A stretch of DNA of 51,746 bases, taken from contig CADEFF010000018.1 of NCBI GenBank assembly GCA_902826565.1, forward strand, positions 9,538 to 61,283. The letters run 5' to 3'. Each line of letters starts with the position of its first letter. The stretch's first letter is position 1. Of the stretch, positions 7,997 to 17,165 are shown piece by piece. The DNA comes from an uncultured Rhodospirillaceae bacterium. Its GTDB lineage: Bacteria > Pseudomonadota > Alphaproteobacteria > Dongiales > Dongiaceae. Both the position numbers and the translations under genes were made by a program. Below the pieces are notes generated by a model that was given only the letters and a program-made list of their open reading frames with translations, was not told where the DNA came from and ran no database searches.

Positions 7997-9715
7997 CTAG
8001 TCCTGTTCCGGCGCCCAGGAACCCATGACGCTCCCGCGCCAGATGCCCTTGTCTGCGGCTTCGGCGCGAACTTCCTCATCCACATAGGCCCGGGTCTGGT
8101 GCACGTCGGCGAGCGCCCAGCCCTGCTCGACCAGCCAGTCCTGGATGTCGGCGCCGTCGACGCGGCAGAGCACGAGATTGTCGCCGTCGCTGGCGCGGCC
8201 CATCAGGCTGCAGGAGAGCGAGCGGTCGCCGATGAGGCGCTTCAGGGCGGCCGCCGCGGCCTTGCCGCACCCGTAGCGCTCGCCGTCCGCGAGGCAGAGC
8301 TGCTGCGTCTCCGGCGCATCGATGCCATAGAGCTGCACTTCCTGGCCCTGGATCACCAGCGTGTCGGCGTCGATGATCAGGGCGTCGCCGGCGACCTTCG
8401 GCGCGGCCGCGACGCAGAGGCCCGCCGCGGCGCAGAAGAAGAACCGGCGGACGCGCCGCCCGAGCGCGCTTCGCGCGACGGCCTGGCCGAGCCTCGTCTG
8501 CAGCAGCGCCGAGGCGGTGAGCTGACCGAGCCGGGCGGAGCCGGACGGCGCGCGCTCGACGCGCTGGATGATGTCGAGATCGGGGTTGCTGTTGCCTTCG
8601 ACCAGCGCCGGCCCGTCGGACAGGATCGCGACGTCCCAGCCGATCACGAAGCGGTCGGCGAAGGCGCGGCCATGCGCGGCCTCGACGAGCGCGATGGTAT
8701 CGCGCCAGCAGGGGAGATCGCGCCCGAAGATCCGGGCGCCGGTGTCGGGATGGCTCTCGATCCAGCCGAGCGCCGCGATATGGCCGCGATTGCTCGCCCG
8801 GCCCAATCGCCCGGTCCGGACGTCGACCGCGGCGCCGACGCCGCCCCGATGCAGATTGTCCACCGTCCGGTTGCTGCCGCGCGCCATGCGGAGCGCCGCA
8901 TTGGTCGCCTCGAACCCGCCGCGGTCGTTGCGCGCCGTCACGATGCGGAGCGAACAGAGCGCACCATTGCTGAGATCGGCCATGTCCGGATGATTGACCA
9001 CCCGCGGCTGCACGATACGGGCCCGCGTCATCGAAAGCCGCCGCAGCCGCGCGATGAGCTCGGACTCCGCGAGCACCTCGCCGGCCTCGCCGCGCCAGCG
9101 CCCTTCGCCGAGGAAGTCCCAGCGCTCCGGACCCCGCCCGCCCTTGCCGGGGCTCGGCTTCACGAAGAGATCCTGCTTCGGGAGCGCGAGCGGCGCGCCC
9201 GCCGGGTGAACGAGCTTGCCGCCGTCGAAGGCGACCAGCACGGGCACGACGCTCAAGCCATGCTCGGCGCAATGGATCGAGAAGGCGAGCTTGTCCTTGA
9301 GCGGGCTTTTCGGGCGGCCGCGCAGCACGGACCAGACGCCGCCCTTGGTCTCGCTGCGGGTGAGATATTCGGCGGCGCGCGGCGCCGCCCAGTTCTCATA
9401 GAGCTCGAAGATGTAATATTCGAAGGGCGCCATGCCGTGGAGAAAGGCGCAGCGGAACTGGCCCGCGACCTGCGCCGCGATGCTTCGCCCGCTTCGCGCC
9501 CGCACGATCGCGCCATTGCGGCGGGTGCAGCGAAACGTCCAGTAGGCGACATAGATCGGCCAGGTCGCCACGCCGAAGGCCTGCCGGAGCAGCAGGCGCG
9601 GCTTTGGCTTGTGCCAGCGCATGGCGCGATAGCAGCGGCGAATCAGCATCCAGGGCGACAATATGTCCGTCGCCGCTGCGAACGATCGTCCTGCAACCCG
9701 GTCTTCGCTCGACAC
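7997..9715 (-). CDS. ATP-grasp domain fused to SNase-like domain
   Basis: The 572-residue frame is continuous. Residues about 30-410 resemble the sugar-transfer-associated ATP-grasp family (PF14397), with FVKPSPGKGGRG, a central NLHRGGVGAAVD segment and a metal-binding VEGNSNPDLDI end. Residues 423-444 form a hydrophobic stretch after RR (RRFFFCAAAGLCVAAA) like a signal peptide, followed by a thermonuclease-fold domain (445-572; GIDAPE motif at 465-470). The catalytic arginine before GIDAPE is Gln461 and the second arginine position falls in ASDGDNLVL, so nuclease activity is doubtful. No ATG, GTG or TTG lies near the hydrophobic stretch, arguing for a real fusion. The GTG at 9715 has GGGAG upstream; ATG 9649 is an alternative. 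A divergent FkbM methyltransferase suggests a surface-glycan context. The function is unknown. Confidence 0.7.
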   Translation of the reverse strand: MSSEDRVAGRSFAAATDILSPWMLIRRCYRAMRWHKPKPRLLLRQAFGVATWPIYVAYWTFRCTRRNGAIVRARSGRSIAAQVAGQFRCAFLHGMAPFEYYIFELYENWAAPRAAEYLTRSETKGGVWSVLRGRPKSPLKDKLAFSIHCAEHGLSVVPVLVAFDGGKLVHPAGAPLALPKQDLFVKPSPGKGGRGPERWDFLGEGRWRGEAGEVLAESELIARLRRLSMTRARIVQPRVVNHPDMADLSNGALCSLRIVTARNDRGGFEATNAALRMARGSNRTVDNLHRGGVGAAVDVRTGRLGRASNRGHIAALGWIESHPDTGARIFGRDLPCWRDTIALVEAAHGRAFADRFVIGWDVAILSDGPALVEGNSNPDLDIIQRVERAPSGSARLGQLTASALLQTRLGQAVARSALGRRVRRFFFCAAAGLCVAAAPKVAGDALIIDADTLVIQGQEVQLYGIDAPETQQLCLADGERYGCGKAAAAALKRLIGDRSLSCSLMGRASDGDNLVLCRVDGADIQDWLVEQGWALADVHQTRAYVDEEVRAEAADKGIWRGSVMGSWAPEQD

Positions 9716-9932
9716 GCCGTTACTCCCGCACTTCCTGCGTTAAATCGCAGGAACTTACCCCGGGGCCCATCCTGCCCATCGCGGCAATTGGCATCAAGCC
9801 GTCATGCGGTCGCGGCGCTGCCATCGTCGTAAACGGCGTCGCGATGCCCCGATTTCGGCATTTCCGCCTGTTGCCGACTCGGTCAGAATGCCGCCCATGG
9901 TTCGGCAGGATGACAAGAGCGAGGGACCCGGC

Positions 9933-10733
9933 ATGTTCGCCCGGCTTCGCCGCAGCCTGAAGCCCGGGGAGCGCTTCGGCGCCGCTTACGACTCCGGCGC
10001 TTCGGATCCGCGCGGCGATCTCTGGGCCGATCGTCACAGCGTCGCCTTCGCCGAACACTATCTGAGATCCGGCGACGCGGTGCTCGATGTCGGCGCCAAT
10101 GACGGTCGCTTCTCGCTCGCGGCGGCGCTCCTGGTCGGGCTCGAGGGCCGTATCGACGCGATCGAGCCGAGCCCGACCATGCGCCGGCGCCTGAGCGAGG
10201 CGGTACGGCGCACCCATGGCGCACCGGTCTTGGTGCATGACCGGATGGCGGGCGAGCGCACCCATCTCGCGCGCTTCGTGGACGGCACCGGCAAATCGGG
10301 GCGTCGGCGGCCGCCGCTGCCGGGGGAGCTCGGCGGCGGGGTGATCGGCGTCGAGAGCGTCCGGCTCGACGGCGCCTTCGGCCAGAACGGCTACAGCCTG
10401 ATGCGGGTGGACATCGCCGGCATGGAGGCCGCCGCGCTCGCCGGCGCCGAGGCGATGTTGCAAAACCGTAACCCGCCCGTCATTCTTCTCGCGCTCGACG
10501 CCGCGCTTCAGGACTTCGGCAGCTCGCCCGAAGCGGTTTCCGGATTTCTCGCCGAGCGCGGCTACGAGTGCATCCTTTATGACGCCGACCGGCACCGGCT
10601 CGAATATGTCGCGGACCCCTGGCGCACCCGCCGGCTCGTCCTCGCCGTGGCCGAGAGCGCGCGCAATCACCTCTCGCAGCGCCTCGCCGGCGCCGATCGC
10701 CCGGCCGCGCAGAACGCGAGCGCATCCGACTGA
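9933..10733 (+). CDS. FkbM-family SAM methyltransferase
   Basis: The 266-residue protein has the SAM-binding motif VLDVGANDGRFSLAAA (50-65), an acidic ribose-binding IEPS strand, and the later VRLDGAF and LMRVDIAGMEAAALAGA segments characteristic of FkbM enzymes. These methylate hydroxyl groups on sugars and polyketides. No signal or membrane segment is seen. The ATG at 9933 is favoured by GAGGGA six bases upstream; ATGs at 9897 and 9888 are in frame but have weak sites. The gene is divergent from the ATP-grasp/SNase fusion, with 217 bases between them and no obvious promoter. Family is fairly sure; the substrate is unknown. Confidence 0.75.
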   Translation: MFARLRRSLKPGERFGAAYDSGASDPRGDLWADRHSVAFAEHYLRSGDAVLDVGANDGRFSLAAALLVGLEGRIDAIEPSPTMRRRLSEAVRRTHGAPVLVHDRMAGERTHLARFVDGTGKSGRRRPPLPGELGGGVIGVESVRLDGAFGQNGYSLMRVDIAGMEAAALAGAEAMLQNRNPPVILLALDAALQDFGSSPEAVSGFLAERGYECILYDADRHRLEYVADPWRTRRLVLAVAESARNHLSQRLAGADRPAAQNASASD

Positions 10734-10787
10734 GCATCCCCGCGCCGGGTTTCCCGGGACCGGTCTTCCGCACCCCGACAGCGGCCG

Positions 10788-11636
10788 ATGAGCTTCGGCC
10801 TCGCCCTCTCGCTCACGATGCTGGTCACGGCGGCGATGCATGCCGCCTGGAACCTCTTCGTCAAGGGCGATGTCGACCGGCTCTCGGCCCTGACGGCGAT
10901 GATGGCGGGCGGCGGCCTCCTGTTCGCACCGGTGATCTTCTTCGTGCCGCCGCCGGACCCGGCAAGCTGGCCCTTCATCGCCCTCTCGATCGCCACCCAT
11001 GTCGGCTATTACATCTTCCTCCTCGCCGCCTATCGCCATGGCGATCTCAGCCTCGTCTATCCGATCGCGCGCGGCTGCGCGCCGCTGCTAGTCGCGGTCG
11101 GCGGTTTCTGGGTCGCGGGCGAGGCGCTCAACCTCTGGCAGAGCGCCGGCGTGGCGCTGCTCTCGGCCGGCATCGCGAGCCTCGCGCTCGAGCGCGGCTG
11201 GCCGCTCGGCAAGGACGGGCACCCCGCCCTCTTCGCCCTCATCACCGCCTGTTTCATCGCCGGCTACAGCCTCACCGACGGGCTCGGGGTGCGCCATTCC
11301 GGCAGCCCGCTCGGCTATATCGCCTGGCTCTTCCTGCTGGAGGCGATTCCACTGCTGGGATTCTGCCTCCTGCTGCGCCGGCAGGCCTTCTTCGCCTATA
11401 TCCGCGCCCGCTGGCCGCGCGCGCTGGCCGGCGCCGTGCTGTCGAGCGGCGGCTATGGCATCGCGATCTGGGCGATGAGCGTGGCCACCATGGCCTCCAT
11501 CGTCTCGCTGCGCGAGACCTCGGTGCTGTTCGGCGCCGCCTTCGGCGCGCTTTTCCTCGGCGAGCGGTTCGGCTGGCGCCGCATCCTCGCAGCGGTCGCC
11601 GTGGTCGGGGGCAATCTGCTGCTGCATCTGGCTTGA
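10788..11636 (+). CDS. EamA/DMT-family membrane transporter
   Basis: The 282-residue protein has about ten hydrophobic segments arranged as two EamA repeats. The first spans roughly 5-130 with YPIARGCAPLLVAVGGFWVAGE; the second spans about 145-280 and ends in SLRETSVLFGAAFGALFLGERFGWRR. The proline- and glycine-rich helix followed by a loop Glu in each half is typical of drug/metabolite exporters. It acts in the inner membrane as a small-molecule transporter of unknown substrate. The ATG at 10788 begins directly at the first membrane helix. It lies 54 bases after the FkbM gene on the same strand. Confidence 0.8.
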   Translation: MSFGLALSLTMLVTAAMHAAWNLFVKGDVDRLSALTAMMAGGGLLFAPVIFFVPPPDPASWPFIALSIATHVGYYIFLLAAYRHGDLSLVYPIARGCAPLLVAVGGFWVAGEALNLWQSAGVALLSAGIASLALERGWPLGKDGHPALFALITACFIAGYSLTDGLGVRHSGSPLGYIAWLFLLEAIPLLGFCLLLRRQAFFAYIRARWPRALAGAVLSSGGYGIAIWAMSVATMASIVSLRETSVLFGAAFGALFLGERFGWRRILAAVAVVGGNLLLHLA

Positions 11637-11676
11637 GCGGCCTCTTTCGAGACCGCGACCGCAACCGGCGTGCGGT

Positions 11677-11704
11677 TTGACGGCGCCCTTCGCTGGGCTA
11701 AGTT
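11677..11704 (+). promoter_or_regulatory. Candidate trpF promoter
   Basis: TTGACG (11677-11682) and TAAGTT (11699-11704) are separated by 16 bases and lie about 60 bases upstream of the trpF start. The same two hexamers, with 17-base spacing, occur upstream of trxA at 22270-22298. I see no tryptophan-rich leader peptide or attenuator between this box and trpF. Confidence 0.5.
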
Positions 11705-11763
11705 GGCCGTCCAACAGGCAGCAGTTCGACCGCAGCCTTTCGCAAACCGCATCGACCTGATCC

Positions 11764-12411
11764 ATGGCGCTCGAGACCAAGATCTGCGGCATCAATTCCG
11801 AGGCGGCGATGGATGCCGCCATCGCCGGCGGCGCGGCGCTGGTCGGGCTCGTCTTCTTCGCCCGGAGCGCGCGCAATCTCAGCCTCGACCGGGCCGCGGC
11901 GCTGGCCGCCCGCGTGCCGGCCGGCGTCCGGCGCGTGGGGCTCGTGGTGGACGAACCGGACGAGCGGCTCGACGAGATCATGCGCGCCGTGCCGCTCGAC
12001 ATGCTGCAGCTTCACGGCGCCGAGACGCCGGAGCGCGTTTCCGCGGTCAGGGCGCGCTACGGCAAGCCCGTCATGAAGGCGATCCCGGTCGCGACGCGCG
12101 AGGATCTGGCGCTGGCCGAGCGCTATGTCGCGGTCGCCGACCGCCTCCTCTTCGACGCGAAGCCGCCGGCCGCCATGGCGGAGGCCTTGCCGGGCGGCAA
12201 CGCGCTCTCCTTCGACTGGGATCTCCTCGGCGGACGGAACTGGGCGAAGCCCTGGATGCTGGCGGGCGGGCTCAATGCCGGGAATCTCGCCGACGCGGTC
12301 GCGCGCAGCGGCGCACGGCGCGTCGACGTCTCGTCCGGCGTCGAGGATCGCCCCGGCGTGAAGAGCCCGGCGAAGATCGAAGCGCTGCTGCGGCTCGCCG
12401 CGACCCTCTGA
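11764..12411 (+). CDS. trpF: Phosphoribosylanthranilate isomerase
   Basis: TrpF converts N-(5-phosphoribosyl)anthranilate to CdRP in tryptophan synthesis. The 215-residue TIM barrel shows the N-terminal TKICGI with the catalytic cysteine (C8), GLVFFARSARNLS, the aspartate-containing VGLVVDEPDE loop, LQLHGAETPE, DWDLL, LAGGLNAGN and the phosphate-binding DVSSGVEDRPGVKSPAKI end. In many relatives it is followed directly by trpB; here trpB lies 3.5 kb away, after an inserted lipid-gene cluster, so trpF must end transcription alone or read into antisense genes. The ribosome-binding site at the ATG is weak. Confidence 0.95.
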   Translation: MALETKICGINSEAAMDAAIAGGAALVGLVFFARSARNLSLDRAAALAARVPAGVRRVGLVVDEPDERLDEIMRAVPLDMLQLHGAETPERVSAVRARYGKPVMKAIPVATREDLALAERYVAVADRLLFDAKPPAAMAEALPGGNALSFDWDLLGGRNWAKPWMLAGGLNAGNLADAVARSGARRVDVSSGVEDRPGVKSPAKIEALLRLAATL

Positions 12412-12432
12412 CGCCCCGCGTTTGCCCGCGAT

Positions 12433-12478
12433 CCCGCCCGTCATTCCCCCGCCCGTCATTCCCAGGCGGGGAAATGAC
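12433..12478. repeat. Palindromic GTCATTCCC repeat at the trpF/plsC junction
   Basis: A 15-base direct repeat (CCCGCCCGTCATTCC, from 12433 and again from 12448) leads into the imperfect palindrome GTCATTCCC-AGGC-GGGGAAATGAC (12455-12478). It lies between convergent trpF and plsC and overlaps the last codons of plsC, supplying its TGA stop. The same GTCATTCCCC...GGGGAAT core occurs twice near 49.5 kb, so this is a dispersed repeat family of this genome. Confidence 0.55.
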
Positions 12479-13103
12479 CCTCGGCGGCGAGCGCCATCAG
12501 CGCGCCTTCGAGCGCGACCATGGTGCCCGCCTTGTCGCCCTGCCAGAAGATCGGCGCGCCGACGAAGGCATCGACGAAGAACGGCACCGGCAGCCAGGCG
12601 CCCTTCGGCAGCACCTTGCCGATTCCATGCAGGAAGACGGGCGTCACCGGCACATCCGGCCGTCGCTTCATCAGATGCGCGACGCCGGTCTTGAAGGCGG
12701 TGGGATGCTCCGGCTCGCCGCGAGTGCCTTCGGGATAGAGGATGAGGATGTCGCCCGCATCGAGCGCCGCGGCGAGCGGGGCCAGCGGATCGCCGCCGTG
12801 CGCGCCGCGATCGATCGGCAATATGCCGACGATCTCCCGCGCGAACCAGGCGAGGCCCGGCCTTGTAAGGAAGTAATCGGCCGCCGCCACCGGCCGGAGG
12901 CGCGGCAGGAGGGCCTGCGGCAACAGGGCCATCAGCACGAAAGTGTCGAAATGGCTGTTGTGGTTGGCGACGATCACCGCCGGCCCCGCCGCCGGCAGCC
13001 GCTCGCGGTGGCGCGCATTGATGCCGAGCGCCATCAGCATCACCGGTCGCACCACGAGCGCGAAGAAGAGCCAGCGCAGCAGGCGGGCGAAGAGACCGGT
13101 CAT
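12456..13103 (-). CDS. plsC: 1-acylglycerol-3-phosphate acyltransferase family
   Basis: The 215-residue membrane-associated acyltransferase has a hydrophobic N-terminus (about 5-27), the catalytic H-x4-D motif in NHNSHFD (H48, D53), the ILPIDRG segment and the acceptor-binding [10 protein letters not shown] (E125-R128). It should acylate a lysophospholipid such as 1-acylglycerol-3-phosphate to phosphatidate. It is the last gene of a three-gene minus-strand unit ynbA-ynbB-plsC, beginning two bases after the ynbB stop. Being next to a CDP-diacylglycerol synthase homologue suggests it feeds a dedicated phospholipid branch. The C-terminus lies inside a dispersed palindromic repeat. Whether it is the housekeeping PlsC cannot be decided. 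Confidence 0.85.
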   Translation of the reverse strand: MTGLFARLLRWLFFALVVRPVMLMALGINARHRERLPAAGPAVIVANHNSHFDTFVLMALLPQALLPRLRPVAAADYFLTRPGLAWFAREIVGILPIDRGAHGGDPLAPLAAALDAGDILILYPEGTRGEPEHPTAFKTGVAHLMKRRPDVPVTPVFLHGIGKVLPKGAWLPVPFFVDAFVGAPIFWQGDKAGTMVALEGALMALAAEGHFPAWE

Positions 13104-13105
13104 CG

Positions 13106-14047
13106 TCAGAAGAAGAAATAGCGCGTGAAATGGAAGAAGAGCGGCGCGGTGTAGGTGAGGCTGTCGAGCCGGTCGAGCACGCCGCCATGGCCGGGAAGGA
13201 GCGCGCCGCTGTCCTTGACGCCGAGATCGCGCTTGATAGCCGAGATGGTGATGTCGCCGACGAAGCCGGCGAGCCCGAGCAGGAACGAGATGCCGAGGGC
13301 CGCCTCCCAGCCGAAGGGCGTGAGGAAAGGTGCAAGCGCCGCGCCGATCACCATGGTGGTGGCGATGCCGCCGACGAGCCCGGCCCAGCTCTTGTTGGGG
13401 CTGACGCGCGGGACGACCCTGGCGCGGCCGAGGCTCTTGCCCCAGACATATTGGGCGACGTCGTTGGCCTCGGTCAGGATCAGCAGATAGAGCAGCAGCC
13501 CCGCCCCGCCGCCCACGGGATTGCCGGCATCGGGCAGCACCAGCAGATAGGCGGCGTGGCTGAGCGAGAACACCGTCGCCATCAGCCCCCAATTGAGCGT
13601 GCCGAGCGCCTTGAGGAAGCCCTTGGTCTCGCCGCGCAGCAGCATCGGCACCGGCAGCAGCAGGAACATGTAGACCGGGACGAAGATGACGAACAGGCCG
13701 TACCAGCCGGTCGCGACCCAGTAATACTGCACCGGCACCGCGAGATAGACCCAGAGCAGCACCTGCCGGTCCACGCGCCGCGTCGGGATCAGCGACAGAT
13801 ATTCCTTGAGGGCGAGGAAGCTGACCACGCCGAGGAAGCAGAGTGCCGCGGTGCGGCTGAGGAGGATCGCGCCCGAGAAGAGCAGGATCATGATCCACCA
13901 GCTCCGAAGCCGCGCCGCGAGCTCCGGCGTGCCGAGCCGCGGCACGCGCCGGCCGAGCCCGAAGACAAGGAGGCTCGCCATGATCAGCACCGCGAAGACG
14001 CCGGCGAGCGCCCAGACAAGATTGGGCGCGAGGTGGCTTGCGATCAT
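13106..14047 (-). CDS. ynbB: YnbB/CdsA-type CDP-diglyceride synthase
   Basis: The 313-residue protein has about eight membrane helices and the complete CDP-diacylglycerol synthase signature near the C-terminus (269-297: [11 protein letters not shown], then [15 protein letters not shown]). Internal segments [41 protein letters not shown] and the aromatic tail FTRYFFF match what I recall of Escherichia coli YnbB rather than housekeeping CdsA, which is shorter. The expected reaction is phosphatidate plus CTP to CDP-diacylglycerol at the inner membrane. It overlaps ynbA by four bases and is followed two bases later by plsC, as one unit. YnbB has been linked to MPIase glycolipid synthesis in E. 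coli; any such role here is inference. Confidence 0.85.
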   Translation of the reverse strand: MIASHLAPNLVWALAGVFAVLIMASLLVFGLGRRVPRLGTPELAARLRSWWIMILLFSGAILLSRTAALCFLGVVSFLALKEYLSLIPTRRVDRQVLLWVYLAVPVQYYWVATGWYGLFVIFVPVYMFLLLPVPMLLRGETKGFLKALGTLNWGLMATVFSLSHAAYLLVLPDAGNPVGGGAGLLLYLLILTEANDVAQYVWGKSLGRARVVPRVSPNKSWAGLVGGIATTMVIGAALAPFLTPFGWEAALGISFLLGLAGFVGDITISAIKRDLGVKDSGALLPGHGGVLDRLDSLTYTAPLFFHFTRYFFF

Positions 14048-14652
14048 GCGCCGCCTTCGCGAAGCGCCGCCGCGAGGCGCCGCCAGACGGTCGCGAGCCC
14101 GAGCGCCAGCGCCGCCAGCAGCAGCGCATCGACCCCCCAGCCCGGCCGCGGAAAGATGGCGAGGATCAGCGCGAGCGATCCGAGGAAGAAGGCGCGGTCG
14201 CTCTTGCCGAACGGCCCGTCATAGCGCCGGCTCCCGCCCACCGCCGGCCCGAGCAGGCCGGCGAACTCGACGAGCGCCGCGACGAAGGCGAGCAGCACGA
14301 GGAGCGCCCCCGGCATGCCCGGCACCAGCGCCAGCGGAAGCAGCAGCGCCGCATCGGCAATGACGTCGCCGAGCTCGTTCAGCAGGGCGCCGAGCCGGCT
14401 CGCCTGCCCGTGCTCGCGGGCGAGCATGCCGTCGATCGCGTTGAGCGCCATGCGGAGGAAGAGGAGCGGCGGATAGAGCAGCAGCGGCCAGCGCGCGGCC
14501 GGCGCTGCGGCGACCAGGACACCGCCCAGGATCGACAGCAGCAATGCCGCCACCGTCACCTGGTTGGCGGTGACGCCCGCGCGCGCGAGCCGCGCCGTCA
14601 TCGGCCGGAGCCGCGCCTGGAAGCGCGGCTTCAGATCATTGAGCGTCGCCAT
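14044..14652 (-). CDS. ynbA: YnbA-type CDP-alcohol phosphatidyltransferase
   Basis: The 202-residue membrane protein carries a variant of the CDP-alcohol phosphotransferase motif: N71-x2-D74-G-x2-A-R-x8-G88-x3-N92-x3-D96. The first and third aspartates of the canonical motif are asparagine. The same substitutions occur in E. coli YnbA as I remember it, so this is a subfamily trait, not decay. A shared GPFGKSDRA segment follows. The product is unknown; the enzyme presumably transfers a phosphatidyl group from CDP-diacylglycerol made by the adjacent YnbB. The ATG at 14652 is preceded by GAGGGG; an ATG at 14682 is less likely. It is the first gene of the ynbA-ynbB-plsC unit. Confidence 0.85.
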   Translation of the reverse strand: MATLNDLKPRFQARLRPMTARLARAGVTANQVTVAALLLSILGGVLVAAAPAARWPLLLYPPLLFLRMALNAIDGMLAREHGQASRLGALLNELGDVIADAALLLPLALVPGMPGALLVLLAFVAALVEFAGLLGPAVGGSRRYDGPFGKSDRAFFLGSLALILAIFPRPGWGVDALLLAALALGLATVWRRLAAALREGGA

Positions 14653-14771
14653 CGATCCCCTCGGGGTCCGGCCATCCTGCACCGAAATCCGGCCCCTCCG
14701 CAGGTCTTAGTTTTGCCACAAAACCCGCCTTTGCTTCGCCCCGGAGTCAGGACGGCCGGGGTGTCCTCGAG

Positions 14772-15848
14772 ATGCGGCGGAGGCGGGGGTTGGGGAAAAG
14801 CCGGGCGACGGCCGCGACGGCGATCATGCTCACGCTGGCGAGCTGCGCCACGAGCGTTCCGCCGGCCCCCAGCCCGCCCGCCGCCTTCGCCATCCCGATC
14901 TTCTATGCGACCAACCGCAACGATACCGGCGCGGCGACCCTGATCGCGCGGTTCGGCGCGGAGCCTTCGGCGCTCTCCTACGGACGCGTCGAGATCGGCA
15001 TCCCGGCCGATCACCGCATCGGCACGATCGAGACCACGTCTTCCTGGAACATCGTGGCGAGCGACGCGGACGAAAGCGATTTCGCGATCGGGCCGGTGAC
15101 CTCGCTCGCGCCCGCGACGCTGCTGACCGCGCTCGACGCCGAGGTCGCGAAAACCGACTATGCGCCGATCCTCGTTTTCATTCACGGCTTCAACAACGGG
15201 TTCGAAGGCACGCTGCGCCGCACCGCGCAGCTCGCCGCCGATCTCGACTGGCGCGGCGCGGTCCTGGCCTATGCCTGGCCCTCGCGCCAGGCCATGTTCG
15301 AGTTCGGCGCCGACCGCAGCAACGCCGAGGCGTCGGCGGCGCCGCTTCGCGTCTTCCTGCAGATGCTCGCCAACCGGCGCGGCGGCGGGCCGATCGATAT
15401 CGTCGCGCACTCCATGGGAAGCCGCGTGCTGCTGCTGGCGCTGGCCGGCATGCCGCAGCCGCAGCGCCCCTTCGACGAGATCGTGCTGGCGGCGCCCGAA
15501 ATATCGCGGGAGGAGTTCCTGGCGCTGGCGCCGCGCACCATCGCGAGCGCAAGGCGCGTGACGCTCTACGCCTCGGACGGCGACCTGCCGCTCATGCTGG
15601 CGGCGCAGCTCTTCGGGACTCCCTCCGCGGGCGATGCGAACGGCGGGCCGCTGCTGACGCCCGGCATCGACAGCATCGACGCCTCGGCCGTCAGCGGCGA
15701 CATGCTGGGCCATTCCTATTACGGCGACAGCCGCGCTGTGCTCGCGGATCTGCATCAGCTCCTCAATAACGGCCTCGGCCCGGCGCAGCGCTTCGGGCTC
15801 CGGCCGCGCGACGTCGGCGAAGGCCGCTATTGGGAGCTAAAACCCTGA
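14772..15848 (+). CDS. DUF900 alpha/beta-hydrolase lipoprotein
   Basis: The 358-residue protein starts with an arginine-rich N-region and a hydrophobic segment ending in a lipobox, TLASC (C25), so it should be an envelope lipoprotein. The DUF900 hydrolase domain follows: IPIFYATNRN (41-50), VFIHGFNNGFEGTLRR (oxyanion region, about 135-150), AYAWPSR, the nucleophile elbow AHSMGSR (S214), and a C-terminal catalytic histidine in GHSYYGDSR. It probably hydrolyses an ester or amide; the substrate is unknown. It is divergent from ynbA with 119 bases between, and lies upstream of trpB, so it is part of the segment that splits the trp genes. Confidence 0.8.
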   Translation: MRRRRGLGKSRATAATAIMLTLASCATSVPPAPSPPAAFAIPIFYATNRNDTGAATLIARFGAEPSALSYGRVEIGIPADHRIGTIETTSSWNIVASDADESDFAIGPVTSLAPATLLTALDAEVAKTDYAPILVFIHGFNNGFEGTLRRTAQLAADLDWRGAVLAYAWPSRQAMFEFGADRSNAEASAAPLRVFLQMLANRRGGGPIDIVAHSMGSRVLLLALAGMPQPQRPFDEIVLAAPEISREEFLALAPRTIASARRVTLYASDGDLPLMLAAQLFGTPSAGDANGGPLLTPGIDSIDASAVSGDMLGHSYYGDSRAVLADLHQLLNNGLGPAQRFGLRPRDVGEGRYWELKP

Positions 15849-15881
15849 GCGGGCTCGCCTAATCCCGACGATCGCGCGCTT

Positions 15882-15910
15882 TTGACCTTTAGGTCCGCCT
15901 ATGGTTCATT
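15882..15910 (+). promoter_or_regulatory. Candidate trpB promoter with overlapping dyad
   Basis: TTGACC (15882-15887) is followed 17 bases later by TTCATT (15905-15910), a weak -10. The -35 overlaps the perfect inverted repeat GACCT-TT-AGGTC (15884-15895), a possible operator. Since trpBA are cut off from trpF here, they need a promoter of their own. Confidence 0.35.
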
Positions 15911-15953
15911 GCGCCCCGGGCACCGCCCCTTCGCAACTCGGGAATTTTCGGCC

Positions 15954-17161
<1,208 letters not shown>

Positions 17162-17165
<4 letters not shown>

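Noticed and set aside
7787..9832. Plus-strand frame of 681 codons
   Set aside because: It lies antisense to the ATP-grasp/SNase gene and reads as low-complexity Arg/Ala/Gly-rich protein, a shadow of GC-rich codons.
11637..11763. trp leader peptide and attenuator before trpF
   Set aside because: No short frame with tandem tryptophan codons and no terminator/antiterminator pair are visible.
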